This document shows positions 1 through 7,312 of a stretch of 37,550 bases of DNA, piece by piece. Location of the stretch: NCBI GenBank assembly GCA_937859745.1, contig CALMAQ010000245.1:1-37550 (forward strand). The letters are read 5' to 3'. Each line of letters starts with the position of its first letter. Within the stretch, counting starts at the first letter, position 1. A model generated the notes under the pieces. That model was given only the letters and a program-made list of their open reading frames with translations, searched no databases and was not told the DNA's origin. Origin of the DNA: an uncultured Verrucomicrobiota bacterium (GTDB lineage Bacteria; Verrucomicrobiota; Verrucomicrobiia; Chthoniobacterales; SZAS-18). The position numbers and the translations under genes are program-made.

Positions 1-1055
1 CTGCGTTGGGTCCCGGCCTGGAGCGGCACCGCGACCACGTGGGCCACGGTGGCCGTTTCGACCTCAGCGGGCGTGCTCATGCCGGGCCGCAACTGCGCGC
101 CTTCGGTGCGGATCCGGATCCGCACCTCGAAGTTGGTGACTTCCTCCTGGGTGTTCGCGTTGGTGGTAACAGCGGTGTTGGCAATCTGGTAGACCGTACC
201 GCGGAAGTGCCGGCCAGGAAAGGCGTCGATGGAGATGTTGGCCTCGTCGTTGAGCTTGACCGAAACCACGTCGTTCTCGTTGACGTTGACCCGCGCCTCC
301 ATCGTCGCTAGGTCGGCCACGCGCATGACCTCGGTGCCGGCAAACTGACCGGTTGCCACCACTCGCTCGCCTTGCTTGACACTCAGCACGCTGATGATGC
401 CGTCGATGGGCGAGTAGATGGACGTTTTTTCGAGCAGGTCGCGGGACTGGCTCAAGAGGCTTTCCGCCTGCTCGATCTGGGCGAGGCTGGCGTTGAAGGT
501 GGCCTGGGCCACCTCGGCGTTGGTCCGATACAGCGTCATGTCGCTGTCGTTGATAACCTTGCGGTTGTAGAGGTCGGTGTAGCGCTTGAGGTCTTCCTGG
601 GCGCGAGTGAGTTGCGCGTGATTTTGCAGGCTCATCGCCTTCGCCGCGCTGATCGCGGCCGTCTGCTGGGCCACCTGCGCTTTGTAGTTGTCCGGCTTGA
701 TCCGGATGAGCAGGTCGCCCTTCTTCACGATCTGGCCGTCGATCACCGGGAGTTCGATGATCTCACCGGCAACCTCCGGCGAGATTTTGACTTCCGTCTC
801 GGGCTGGATTTTGCCCGTGGCCGAGACGAGCTGCGTGATGTTTCGCCGCGTGACCGTCTCTACCGTGACCGTGGTCGGCTGCTCACGCTTGCTGCGCGCC
901 ACCAGATAGCCGACGAGGCCGAGCAGCGCGAGCGTGCCGCCGACGAGGTACCAACGCCGCCGCGACTTGCGTTTCGGTTTACGAGCGGGCGTCGCTGCCT
1001 GCACCGTCGCAGGCGACCCGGCACTCGCATTATCAGGTCCGGTGGAAGAGAGCAT
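1..1055 (-). CDS. Efflux periplasmic adaptor (membrane fusion protein, HlyD/MacA-like), C-terminus beyond the window
   Basis: Membrane-fusion subunits bridge an inner-membrane ABC or RND pump to an outer-membrane channel. The frame opens with ATG at 1055-1053 and stays open to the left edge, giving 351 residues. Visible in order are a basic cytoplasmic stretch (about residues 26-35), one membrane anchor (about 36-54), a first barrel/lipoyl half containing GEIIELPVIDGQIVKKGD, a long helical hairpin rich in Gln and Ala (about 110-190), and the second lipoyl half with SPIDGIISVLSVKQGERV. A beta-barrel domain follows and is still running at the edge. The layout fits MacA-like adaptors better than metal-RND ones, but the pump gene lies outside the window. 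The DUF3347-type lipoprotein gene lies upstream on the same strand. No Shine-Dalgarno motif precedes the ATG. Family assignment is firm; the substrate is unknown. Confidence 0.9.
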   Translation of the reverse strand, partial: MLSSTGPDNASAGSPATVQAATPARKPKRKSRRRWYLVGGTLALLGLVGYLVARSKREQPTTVTVETVTRRNITQLVSATGKIQPETEVKISPEVAGEIIELPVIDGQIVKKGDLLIRIKPDNYKAQVAQQTAAISAAKAMSLQNHAQLTRAQEDLKRYTDLYNRKVINDSDMTLYRTNAEVAQATFNASLAQIEQAESLLSQSRDLLEKTSIYSPIDGIISVLSVKQGERVVATGQFAGTEVMRVADLATMEARVNVNENDVVSVKLNDEANISIDAFPGRHFRGTVYQIANTAVTTNANTQEEVTNFEVRIRIRTEGAQLRPGMSTPAEVETATVAHVVAVPLQAGTQR

Positions 1056-1152
1056 GGTAGGTCTTTCGGATGAGGCCGGAGCAATGTTGTCGGCTGAAGG
1101 TTTGATGCTCTGTCACCCTTAGCAGGCATGATGCCCAAAAGTAAGGGAATTT

Positions 1153-1179
1153 ATAACTTCCTATCAGAAAGGATGTTAT
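1153..1179. repeat. Imperfect inverted repeat upstream of the efflux adaptor gene
   Basis: Arms ATAACTTCCT (1153-1162) and AGGATGTTAT (1170-1179) match at 9 of 10 positions around a 7-base spacer. The repeat sits in the 264-base gap between the two leftward genes, about 100 bases upstream of the adaptor start. It has no T-run on either side, so an operator for a dimeric regulator is likelier than a terminator. This is an inference from symmetry only. Nothing else is recognised in the gap. Confidence 0.35.
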
Positions 1180-1319
1180 CGGAATTCTATCGGGCGTTGC
1201 GCGTCTTTCATTTTGTCCGCTGTCTGGGAGCGCCGGCCGAAAATTGGTGAGTTTCGCCAGTCGCGTGCAACCGGACTGGCAATGTTGACGCTGGTTGGAC
1301 AGCATTGCACCGGCAAGGT

Positions 1320-1820
1320 TCACTTCTGAACTTCTCCGCAGTTGTGCATGGCTTTTCCCATGAAGGGATTGTCCACGTTGGCGTCCTTCTGTACCCAATC
1401 GCCACAATTCGGGAGCGGACAGTGAATCACGTAGAAGCCTTGGACGCCGTTGGTGCGCTCCACGGCCAGTTTGCTCCAGCCCCGGAAGGCTTCGCGCTGC
1501 GCGTCGATCCCTGCCGCGCTGGCGATGCTCGCCACGTAGTTCAGGCTCGCCGGCTTTGACTCTGGGGCCGCCGATCCGAGTTCCTTTTCGAACTCGGCGG
1601 CCTGCCGTTTGGCGGTCCGGAAATCATCCTGCGCCAAGGCACCCCGGATCGTTTCGTACCGTTGGAGCATCGTCCGGTCCTGTTCCGAGAGCGATCCTTC
1701 CGACACGTTGCGGACGGTGTGCCTGCCGCAACCGCAGAGCGTCAAACAGAGTGTGACCGTCAACGTCGTCGGCAGGGTCGCCGAGAGCGTTTTCCACGGA
1801 AGAAGAGGGGGAAACTTCAT
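1320..1820 (-). CDS. Small exported lipoprotein with DUF3347-like C-terminus
   Basis: The ATG at 1820-1818 gives 166 residues. It is preferred over an upstream GTG because it starts directly with a signal peptide. The N-terminus is hydrophobic (about residues 11-30) and ends in Leu-Cys-Gly-Cys, a plausible lipobox with Cys31 as the lipidated residue. The central part is charged and helical. The last 38 residues carry spaced HCP, DWVQ, NPF and CG elements, the pattern I know from DUF3347, a domain found with or fused to heavy-metal efflux adaptors. The gene is followed on the same strand by the efflux adaptor, which supports a role as a periplasmic accessory to that exporter. The DUF3347 match is from memory of the motif pattern and is moderately sure. 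Lipidation is a prediction. Function is unknown. Confidence 0.7.
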   Translation of the reverse strand: MKFPPLLPWKTLSATLPTTLTVTLCLTLCGCGRHTVRNVSEGSLSEQDRTMLQRYETIRGALAQDDFRTAKRQAAEFEKELGSAAPESKPASLNYVASIASAAGIDAQREAFRGWSKLAVERTNGVQGFYVIHCPLPNCGDWVQKDANVDNPFMGKAMHNCGEVQK

Positions 1821-1945
1821 AGGTGCCGCCGAAACTAACACACTGCACCCACCGGTGCGGAGGCGAAATTACCCTGTCGGCCGGTGGACGCGCCGATGCT
1901 CCCATGCTTGCGAAAAGCCAGCGCTTCGTGTATTTTCACGTTCGA

Positions 1946-2569
1946 ATGGCAAAGGTCGACATCCCCCGTAAGACGGTCTACCGCCTTTCTCTCTATCAGC
2001 GCGGCCTTCAGCGGCTCGAGTTGAACCAGATTGCCACAGTGTCATCTGCTGCTCTGGCCAAGGCGGCAGGGGTCAAGCCGACGCAACTTCGCAAGGACCT
2101 GACTTATTTCGGCCAGTTCGGCACCCGGGGTCTGGGCTATGACGTGGCCGCTCTCAACAAAAAGCTCGACGAGGTGCTCGGCACCACCCGACTGCAGCCG
2201 GTGGTGCTGGCCGGGGCGGGCAACCTGGGCATGGCCCTGCTGGGCTACTACGAAGGCTTTGCCAAGGAGGGTTTCGAGATCGTGGCCACCTTTGATTGCG
2301 AGCCATGCGTGCGCACGGTCGGTTCGCGCAAGGTCAAGGTGCGGCCCATTGCAGAGATGCCGGAGTTTGCCCGCCAGCACCTGATCAAGATGGCGATCCT
2401 CTCCGTGCCGGGCACGGCGGCGCAGGAAGTCGTCAACACGCTGGTGAACGCGGGCATCCAGGCGATCCTGAACTTCGCTCCGATCATCCTGCAAGTGCCC
2501 GAGAACGTTGTGGTCAACAACGTCGATCTGGCCATCGAACTGGAAAACCTCAGTTATTTCATCCGCTAG
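1946..2569 (+). CDS. rex: Redox-sensing transcriptional repressor Rex
   Basis: Rex dimers bind operators while the NADH/NAD+ ratio is low and leave DNA when NADH accumulates, derepressing fermentation and respiration genes. The product is 207 residues, the family's usual size. Residues 1-75 form the winged-helix domain, with recognition-helix segment TQLRKDLTYFG at 46-56. The Rossmann motif GAGNLG is at 90-95. The C-terminal helix that swaps between subunits ends at the stop. ATG 1946 is chosen because the family's N-terminus begins there with the basic PRKTVYRL stretch; the open frame upstream has no homology. No Shine-Dalgarno is visible. The glycosylase gene starts 14 bases after the stop, which suggests co-transcription. 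I did not see a clear Rex operator (TTGTGA-N6-TCACAA type) in front of the gene. Confidence 0.95.
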   Translation: MAKVDIPRKTVYRLSLYQRGLQRLELNQIATVSSAALAKAAGVKPTQLRKDLTYFGQFGTRGLGYDVAALNKKLDEVLGTTRLQPVVLAGAGNLGMALLGYYEGFAKEGFEIVATFDCEPCVRTVGSRKVKVRPIAEMPEFARQHLIKMAILSVPGTAAQEVVNTLVNAGIQAILNFAPIILQVPENVVVNNVDLAIELENLSYFIR

Positions 2570-2583
2570 ACCGGGGACCAGAC

Positions 2584-3516
2584 GTGCTGAAGCTGGAGGA
2601 AATCGCGGTCGGGGAGTTCAACCTCGAACTGACGCTCCGCTGTGGGCAGGTCTTCCACTGGCAGAAGCTCGGGCCAGGCTACACGGGAGTCATCGACCGG
2701 GTGCCCGTCTACGTGGAACAGCGCGGCGACCGGTTGCTGGTGACGGCGGGCACCGCCGCCGCCGTCAGCCGGTACCTAGCGCTTGATCATCCGCTGGAAA
2801 CCATCTACGCCACTTTCCCGTCTGATCCCGTGATGCAGGCCGCTCTCCAATCCTGCCGTGGTTTGCGGATCATCCGACAGCCCTTGTGGGAATGCTTGGC
2901 GACCTTCATCACGTCCGCGCTCAAACAGGTCGCCCACATCGCGCAGATCTCGCACACTCTGCGCGCACGGTTCGGCGGACTGGTCGGCGAGATCGGGCCG
3001 CGCGCGATGTACGCCTACCCTGACATTGCGCGCGTGGCGGCTTTGCCGGAAGCAGACCTGCGGGCCTGCGGTCTCGGGTTCCGCGCCAAGAGCCTGTTGA
3101 CTACGGCCCAGCAACTCCATCAGGGCGGCGGGGATGGGGTTCTCGAGTTGTGGCGGAAGCTGAGCCGGGCTGAAACAGAGGCCGCTTTAACCGGCTTCCG
3201 GGGGGTGGGGACGAAGGTCGCCAACTGCGTGTTACTCTTCGGCTACGAGCATCTGGACGCTTTTCCCATCGACGTGTGGATCGAGCGCGTGCTCCGCGAG
3301 AAGTATTTTCCAGGCCGGCCCGAGGCGACGCTGGTGGAACTGCAACGATTTTCGGGCGGATACTTCGGGCCTTACGGGGGCTACGCGCAGCAGTACCTCT
3401 TCCACCAGGCGCGCGTGCGCGTGGGCAAAAAGCCCACCGGCGGCGGTGCCAGGGACGAGATCGAGGGACGGATGCGGCGCGTGCGGCGTGCGGCGAAACG
3501 ATCCGGGCAGAAATAG
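2584..3516 (+). CDS. ogg: OGG1-type 8-oxoguanine DNA glycosylase/AP lyase
   Basis: This enzyme excises 8-oxoguanine paired with cytosine and nicks the abasic site. The 310-residue product has the OGG N-terminal domain (about 1-100, with CGQVFHWQK at 20-28) and the HhH-GPD domain. The HhH hairpin FRGVGTKVANC carries the catalytic lysine at 211. The assisting aspartate is at 230 in PIDVW. The 19-residue spacing equals that of human OGG1 K249/D268. The GTG start at 2584 fits the first conserved strand (VLKLEEIAVGEF) and lies 14 bases after the rex stop; upstream the frame only overlaps rex out of phase. The next gene is an MTH1-type Nudix enzyme, so the two probably form an oxidised-guanine defence unit. 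Bacterial OGG1 relatives are less common than MutM. Confidence 0.92.
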   Translation: MLKLEEIAVGEFNLELTLRCGQVFHWQKLGPGYTGVIDRVPVYVEQRGDRLLVTAGTAAAVSRYLALDHPLETIYATFPSDPVMQAALQSCRGLRIIRQPLWECLATFITSALKQVAHIAQISHTLRARFGGLVGEIGPRAMYAYPDIARVAALPEADLRACGLGFRAKSLLTTAQQLHQGGGDGVLELWRKLSRAETEAALTGFRGVGTKVANCVLLFGYEHLDAFPIDVWIERVLREKYFPGRPEATLVELQRFSGGYFGPYGGYAQQYLFHQARVRVGKKPTGGGARDEIEGRMRRVRRAAKRSGQK

Positions 3517-3594
3517 CGACCGGGAGAAAAAGCTCGCTCCCTGTTTCCTTGGTTGACGATCCTGCGAGCGCTGCCTAGCACTGGCAGGGTTCTC

Positions 3595-4056
3595 ATGGCC
3601 GATTCACAAGCCACGCTTTGCTACATCATCAAGGAAAACCGCGTGCTCCTGATCCATAAACTGCGTGGCGTGGGGGCGGGTAAGATCAATGGTCCGGGTG
3701 GCAAGGTCGATCCGGGCGAGACACCGCTGGCCGCCGCGATCCGCGAAACGCAGGAGGAAACCGGCGTAACGCCGCTGAACCTGCGGTTGCGAGGTGAACT
3801 GCGCTTCCATTTCGGCCTAGACGAAGTCGTGCATTGCTTGATCTACCAGGCGGACGACTATGTGGGTCAGCCACAGACGACGGCGGAAGCGGTGCCGGAA
3901 TGGTACGAACTGGACTCATTACCTTACGACGAGATGTGGGAGGATGATCGCCACTGGCTGCCCTTGTTGATCGGGGGCAGCAGGTTTGAGGGCGACGTCG
4001 TGGTTCAAGGCGGATCGGCCGGGGACCCACAGTTCAGTTCTATCTATAATGAATAA
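3595..4056 (+). CDS. MTH1-like Nudix hydrolase (probable 8-oxo-dGTP diphosphatase)
   Basis: The 153-residue protein probably removes oxidised purine nucleotides (8-oxo-dGTP, 2-hydroxy-dATP) from the pool before polymerase uses them. The Nudix box is complete at 36-58: G36, E42, then RETQEETGV at 50-58. Residues that make MTH1 specific are also present. Asn32 in INGPGGKV matches MTH1 Asn33. Trp115, Asp117 and Asp118 in EMWEDD match MTH1 Trp117, Asp119 and Asp120. This goes beyond a generic Nudix match and resembles the eukaryotic enzyme more than E. coli MutT. ATG 3595 is chosen over the in-frame GTG/TTG-type starts upstream because the first beta strand begins right after it. The glycosylase gene ends 78 bases upstream. 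Confidence 0.9.
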   Translation: MADSQATLCYIIKENRVLLIHKLRGVGAGKINGPGGKVDPGETPLAAAIRETQEETGVTPLNLRLRGELRFHFGLDEVVHCLIYQADDYVGQPQTTAEAVPEWYELDSLPYDEMWEDDRHWLPLLIGGSRFEGDVVVQGGSAGDPQFSSIYNE

Positions 4057-4060
4057 ACTA

Positions 4061-4088
4061 TATCAATTATGATATATCATAGTTGATA
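4061..4088. repeat. 28-bp AT-rich palindrome just after the Nudix gene
   Basis: Arms TATCAATTATGATA (4061-4074) and TATCATAGTTGATA (4075-4088) are inverted repeats without a spacer. The single mismatch would be a G-U pair in RNA. It begins 5 bases after the Nudix stop codon and stands out as AT-rich within GC-rich DNA. There is no T-run, so it is not a standard terminator. A dimeric regulator site or a replication/partition-type binding site is possible. The symmetry is seen directly; the role is inferred. Confidence 0.5.
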
Positions 4089-4196
4089 AATTGCTGAGTT
4101 TTGTAGGGTGGTTTGCTGCCGAAGGCGGAGCGATTCCCTTTGTTTCCCCTGTAAGATCGGCTGATTGGGCATTTTGGCGGCGGGTTGCACGGTGGT

Positions 4197-4216
4197 TGCT
4201 AAATAAAGTTTTAGCA
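4197..4216. promoter_or_regulatory. Perfect 7-bp inverted repeat upstream of the CAP-domain gene
   Basis: TGCTAAA (4197-4203) and TTTAGCA (4210-4216) are perfect inverted repeats with a 6-base loop. They lie 22 bases ahead of the CAP-domain ATG, where an operator or a 5' leader hairpin would act. No convincing -35/-10 pair could be assigned around it. Confidence 0.35.
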
Positions 4217-4238
4217 TCCTGACCAAAGCAACTCGCCC

Positions 4239-4868
4239 ATGAAAAAATCAGCCTTTTTCGCCGCTGCTGCCCTTTTCTTCTCATTGTTGACCGCTGCTTC
4301 CGCGAAGCGGCCGGTTGCAGAGAATTCTACCGACCTCACCCAGCAGGTCATCACCGAACTTAACCGGGTCCGCACCCATCCCCAAGCTTACGCCGCCTAT
4401 CTGGAACAGTTCCGCTCCTGCTACCTGGCGGACGGCACCCTGCGGATCCCTGGCCGGACCGCCTTGCGTACTCGCGAGGGCGTCCATGCGCTCGACGAAG
4501 CGATCCGCGAACTCAACCGCGCCACGCCCCAGCCGGTGCTGACGGCTTCCGACATTCTGGCTGGGTCGGCCCATGCGCTCGTCGTCGATCAATCTCAGAG
4601 CGGGCAGTTCGGCCACGGCAGCATGCCCTTCGAGCGCATGGAACGTTGCGGCGTGATGCGCGACTTCAAGGGTGAGAACGTTGCCTACGGCGCGAGCACC
4701 GCGCAGAGCATCGTCTACAATCTGGTGGTGGACGACGGCGTGCGCGACCGCAGCCACCGCCGGAACATCCTCACCACCGAGTTCCACGAGGCCGGGGTCA
4801 GCTACGGCAGCCATCCGAAGTACGGCGTGATGTGCGTGATTGACTTCGCGGGCGGCTACGGCCGCTGA
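4239..4868 (+). CDS. Secreted CAP-domain (SCP/PR-1-like) protein
   Basis: The 209-residue protein has a clear signal peptide: two lysines, a hydrophobic core, and likely cleavage after residue 22 (TAASA-K). The rest is a CAP fold: an N-terminal helix (TQQVITELNRVRTHP), then FGHGS with His126, GENVAYG with Glu146, and RSHRRNIL with His173. These residues form part of the metal-binding cavity typical of the superfamily. The end is the final beta strand, YGVMCVIDFAGGYG. Bacterial CAP proteins are extracellular or envelope proteins of mostly unknown activity, including reported roles in sporulation and adhesion. The ATG is preceded by two inverted repeats in a 182-base gap from the Nudix gene, so it probably has its own promoter. 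A 167-base gap without recognised content follows. Confidence 0.88.
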   Translation: MKKSAFFAAAALFFSLLTAASAKRPVAENSTDLTQQVITELNRVRTHPQAYAAYLEQFRSCYLADGTLRIPGRTALRTREGVHALDEAIRELNRATPQPVLTASDILAGSAHALVVDQSQSGQFGHGSMPFERMERCGVMRDFKGENVAYGASTAQSIVYNLVVDDGVRDRSHRRNILTTEFHEAGVSYGSHPKYGVMCVIDFAGGYGR

Positions 4869-5035
4869 ACGTTAAATTTCGCGGTCGACTCAAGGCGAGG
4901 ACCTTGGTTGCAGTCCGTTGTCGGTCGCAAGAGCAGGGCGCAGGCTGGTGGGCACGTTCACGTGCCGGACCGCCAGCGCCGTCTGCTTTTTACGCGGGCG
5001 GCGTTACTGCGGGGCGGGCGCCCGCAACGGCCGGC

Positions 5036-6010
5036 TCAAAGCTTCCAGCGACCGGCCTGATTGTTCTCCGTCGTTGTGGCGGGTTGCAGCGTCGCCGAAG
5101 CGACCGCCGCCTGCGCCGCCCCGGCGGGCAGCAAGTCGAAGGTCAAGATTAGGGGGCGGTGCCGCGGAACCTCGGCCGCGGCCGTTGCTCCCGAGCAATA
5201 GACGAACATCCGGCCCAGGCCTTCGATGAGCGCGGCACTCTCGGTCACGCGAACGGCCGGAGACTGCTTGTCGGCCGTGAGCGTCAGATCGCTCGCCGCG
5301 GCGCGGAAACCAGCCTCCGGGGTCGCGATACCCGCCCGGCAGCGATGCAGCGGGATCACCGTGTGACTATCTTGGTGCGGGATCACGTACAACGAACCAT
5401 CGAGCGTCCAGCGGTGCGTGATCTTCGATGAACCGGTGGCGTGGAGGTTCTTGTAGAAGGTCAGTTCTGCTTCGAGCACCTCGAACTGCGGCAGGTCTTG
5501 CAGGGGAACGAGCAACCGGATGAGTTCGTGGCGGCCTGCGGACCGGACTTGCCTGGTCTCTCGGTCCCACCAGGGCACATCAAATGTCGTGCCGACGGGC
5601 TGGGTACGGACCACGAATGGGGCCCGCGCGCTGTCGATCTGCAAGGCCACGACGTGCCGCCCCGGCGCGGTTCCCACCGCGCCCCCACCAAGCGGAAAAG
5701 CACGAACGACCGGAACGAGGCCATCGAAACACGACACCAATCCATTCAGCCACGTATCAAACCGCGCGAGGTCCGCTCCAGAGAGAGTGAGCTTGCCTGT
5801 CGCATCCATCCTGACTCCCAGCAGCCACAGGATATCCTGTCCCCGGGCCGCATTGGCGTGCGCGGCGAGCAGCCGGGCGGCACGCCGGGGTGATCCCGGC
5901 CAAGTGGCGAAGTGCGCGACGTAATTTGCCGACGCAGCGTGCGGCCGGCCATTTCTCAGCGCGTCGAGGTACTCCAAGGCGCGGTATTCCAGAAGAGGTG
6001 CAGCTTTCAT
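5036..6010 (-). CDS. Uncharacterised protein with an AlbA_2 (schlafen)-like N-terminal fold
   Basis: This 324-residue product is not firmly recognised. Residues about 35-175 follow the pattern of the AlbA_2/schlafen-type domain: a helix into LLAAHANAARGQDILWLLGV (48-66), a strand pair, then a basic-aromatic strand (VPWWDRETRQVRSAGR) leading to a helix ELIRLL. In that family the pattern carries the conserved AN..GG..L.GV core. Here the double Gly is replaced by Arg-Gly. The C-terminal half is beta-rich with no membrane segment or signal peptide. The start at 6010 is chosen because the same frame further upstream lies antisense to the dehydrogenase gene and shows no homology. The gene is divergent from that dehydrogenase across 198 bases. 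A nucleic-acid-related role is possible but unproven. Confidence 0.6.
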   Translation of the reverse strand: MKAAPLLEYRALEYLDALRNGRPHAASANYVAHFATWPGSPRRAARLLAAHANAARGQDILWLLGVRMDATGKLTLSGADLARFDTWLNGLVSCFDGLVPVVRAFPLGGGAVGTAPGRHVVALQIDSARAPFVVRTQPVGTTFDVPWWDRETRQVRSAGRHELIRLLVPLQDLPQFEVLEAELTFYKNLHATGSSKITHRWTLDGSLYVIPHQDSHTVIPLHRCRAGIATPEAGFRAAASDLTLTADKQSPAVRVTESAALIEGLGRMFVYCSGATAAAEVPRHRPLILTFDLLPAGAAQAAVASATLQPATTTENNQAGRWKL

Positions 6011-6208
6011 GAGCCTGTGGATCGCAGAAGCCGCCGAGCGTGGGCTGGTTCCGGCTCGTATCGGGATTGAGGCGAGACGCGGAGAAAAGATCGTGCTAAA
6101 GGTGTCGCCGGATCTGCCGGAACGGCGCGGCGACAGCGAACGGCGGGAAGAAGGGGGAGAGGGAAGGTCGCGGGAAGGATAACGCCTGAAAACAGCAATA
6201 ATCTCGCC

Positions 6209-7300
6209 ATGGACGTAGCCATCTTGGGTGCATCGGGGGATTGTGGCCGGGCCATCGCAGGCCAACTTGTGTCCGCACGCGTCTTGGCCACGACCGAGCG
6301 GCTGCAACTCGTCGGACGGGGCGAGGGCAAATCCGGCAGCGTCCTGCACGGGTTGATGTCCGACCTGACCGATGCGTACGCCGAACACGTCCCCTACCTC
6401 GACGTGGCGCTCTCGCCCGAGGACATCGTCGCGGATCTCTGGGTGGTCAGCGCGGGTAGCACCGTGCCGCCGAACGTGCGGCGGGGAGCGTCCCGCGCCA
6501 GCCTGGCAGCGGCGAACGCCCCGGTGTTCCGCACCTACGCCGAGGCACTGGCGCGGAACGGACAGGGCACGGAGATCGTCATCGTGGTTTCCAACCCGGT
6601 CGAACTCGGCGTCGCGTACTTTGCGGAAGCGATTGGCCGCGAGCGGGTCATCGGCATTGGGGCCTATTCGGATACCCTGCGTTTCCGGCGGGAGATCGCG
6701 GCGACCATCGGCGTGCGGCGTCAACGGGTGGGCGGGTTCATGCTCGGCGAGCACAGTGACGCCCAAGTGCCGGTATGGAGCAGCGTGCAGGTCCACGGCA
6801 TGGGCACGGAGGAACTCGAACAGACCGTGCGGAGGCTGCGGCAAGGCGCCGGGCCGGAGGAGTTTCGCGCCATCGTCGCACGCGAGCGCAACGCCATCGC
6901 GGAGTTGCTGGCCGCCGGGAAGGTCGAAGAGGCCTTCCTGCGGGTGGACACCCTCGCGCCGGACGTCCGCGTCATCGTCAAGCCCTATGTGACGCACCTC
7001 TCCGGGAGCAAGACCGTGCTCGCTACCGCCAACGTGACCGTCGATCTCGTCAGCACCCTGCTGGATGGCCGCGAGGTCCTCGTGGCGGGTCAAGCCATGC
7101 TCGAAGGCGAATTCTATGGGCTGAAGGGTCCTTTGGGGGTGCCGGTCGTTGCAGGCACGAACGGGATCTCGCGCGTCGTCGAAATCCCGCTTTCCGACCA
7201 GGAACTCGACCAACTGTCCCACATCTCCCGGAACGTCCAGCGGCAGGTGCAATCGTGGATGGCGGAGGCCGAACCGGCCACGACGGTCGCCGTGCCCTAA
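6209..7300 (+). CDS. Lactate/malate dehydrogenase-family NAD-dependent oxidoreductase
   Basis: The 363-residue product probably interconverts a 2-hydroxy acid and its 2-oxo acid with NAD(H). The NAD-binding loop GASGDCG is at 7-13. The catalytic set is present: Arg96 in GASR, Asn129 in SNPVE, Asp155 and Arg158 in SDTLRFR, and the catalytic histidine His182 in GEHSDAQVPVWS. The C-terminus follows the family (VPVVAGTNGISRVVEIPL). It is about 50 residues longer than typical LDH/MDH, mostly through an extra charged helical segment after residue 200. The substrate-specificity loop (AGSTVPPNVRRGASR) is two residues longer than usual, so lactate versus malate cannot be decided. The ACT-domain gene follows 12 bases downstream, suggesting an operon. 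Confidence 0.85.
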   Translation: MDVAILGASGDCGRAIAGQLVSARVLATTERLQLVGRGEGKSGSVLHGLMSDLTDAYAEHVPYLDVALSPEDIVADLWVVSAGSTVPPNVRRGASRASLAAANAPVFRTYAEALARNGQGTEIVIVVSNPVELGVAYFAEAIGRERVIGIGAYSDTLRFRREIAATIGVRRQRVGGFMLGEHSDAQVPVWSSVQVHGMGTEELEQTVRRLRQGAGPEEFRAIVARERNAIAELLAAGKVEEAFLRVDTLAPDVRVIVKPYVTHLSGSKTVLATANVTVDLVSTLLDGREVLVAGQAMLEGEFYGLKGPLGVPVVAGTNGISRVVEIPLSDQELDQLSHISRNVQRQVQSWMAEAEPATTVAVP

Positions 7301-7312
7301 AACCGATCCATA

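Noticed and set aside
1890-1912. Sigma-54-like TGGACGCGCCGATGCT before rex
   Set aside because: Spacing is right but most other fixed positions do not match (7 of 12); chance is likely in GC-rich DNA.
1842-1945. Rex operator in front of rex
   Set aside because: No TTGTGA-N6-TCACAA-like site is present; the ACCGGT palindrome does not fit.
2296-2583. N-terminal extension of the OGG1-type protein
   Set aside because: It overlaps rex out of frame and shows no OGG homology; GTG 2584 is preferred.
3517-3594. Terminator hairpin between the glycosylase and Nudix genes
   Set aside because: GGGAG and CTCCC are only 5 bases long with a 10-base loop and no T-run; too weak to report.
4175-4190. Sigma-54-like TGGCGGCGGGTTGCA before the CAP-domain gene
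   Set aside because: GG and GC are only 9 bases apart, one short of the strict spacing.
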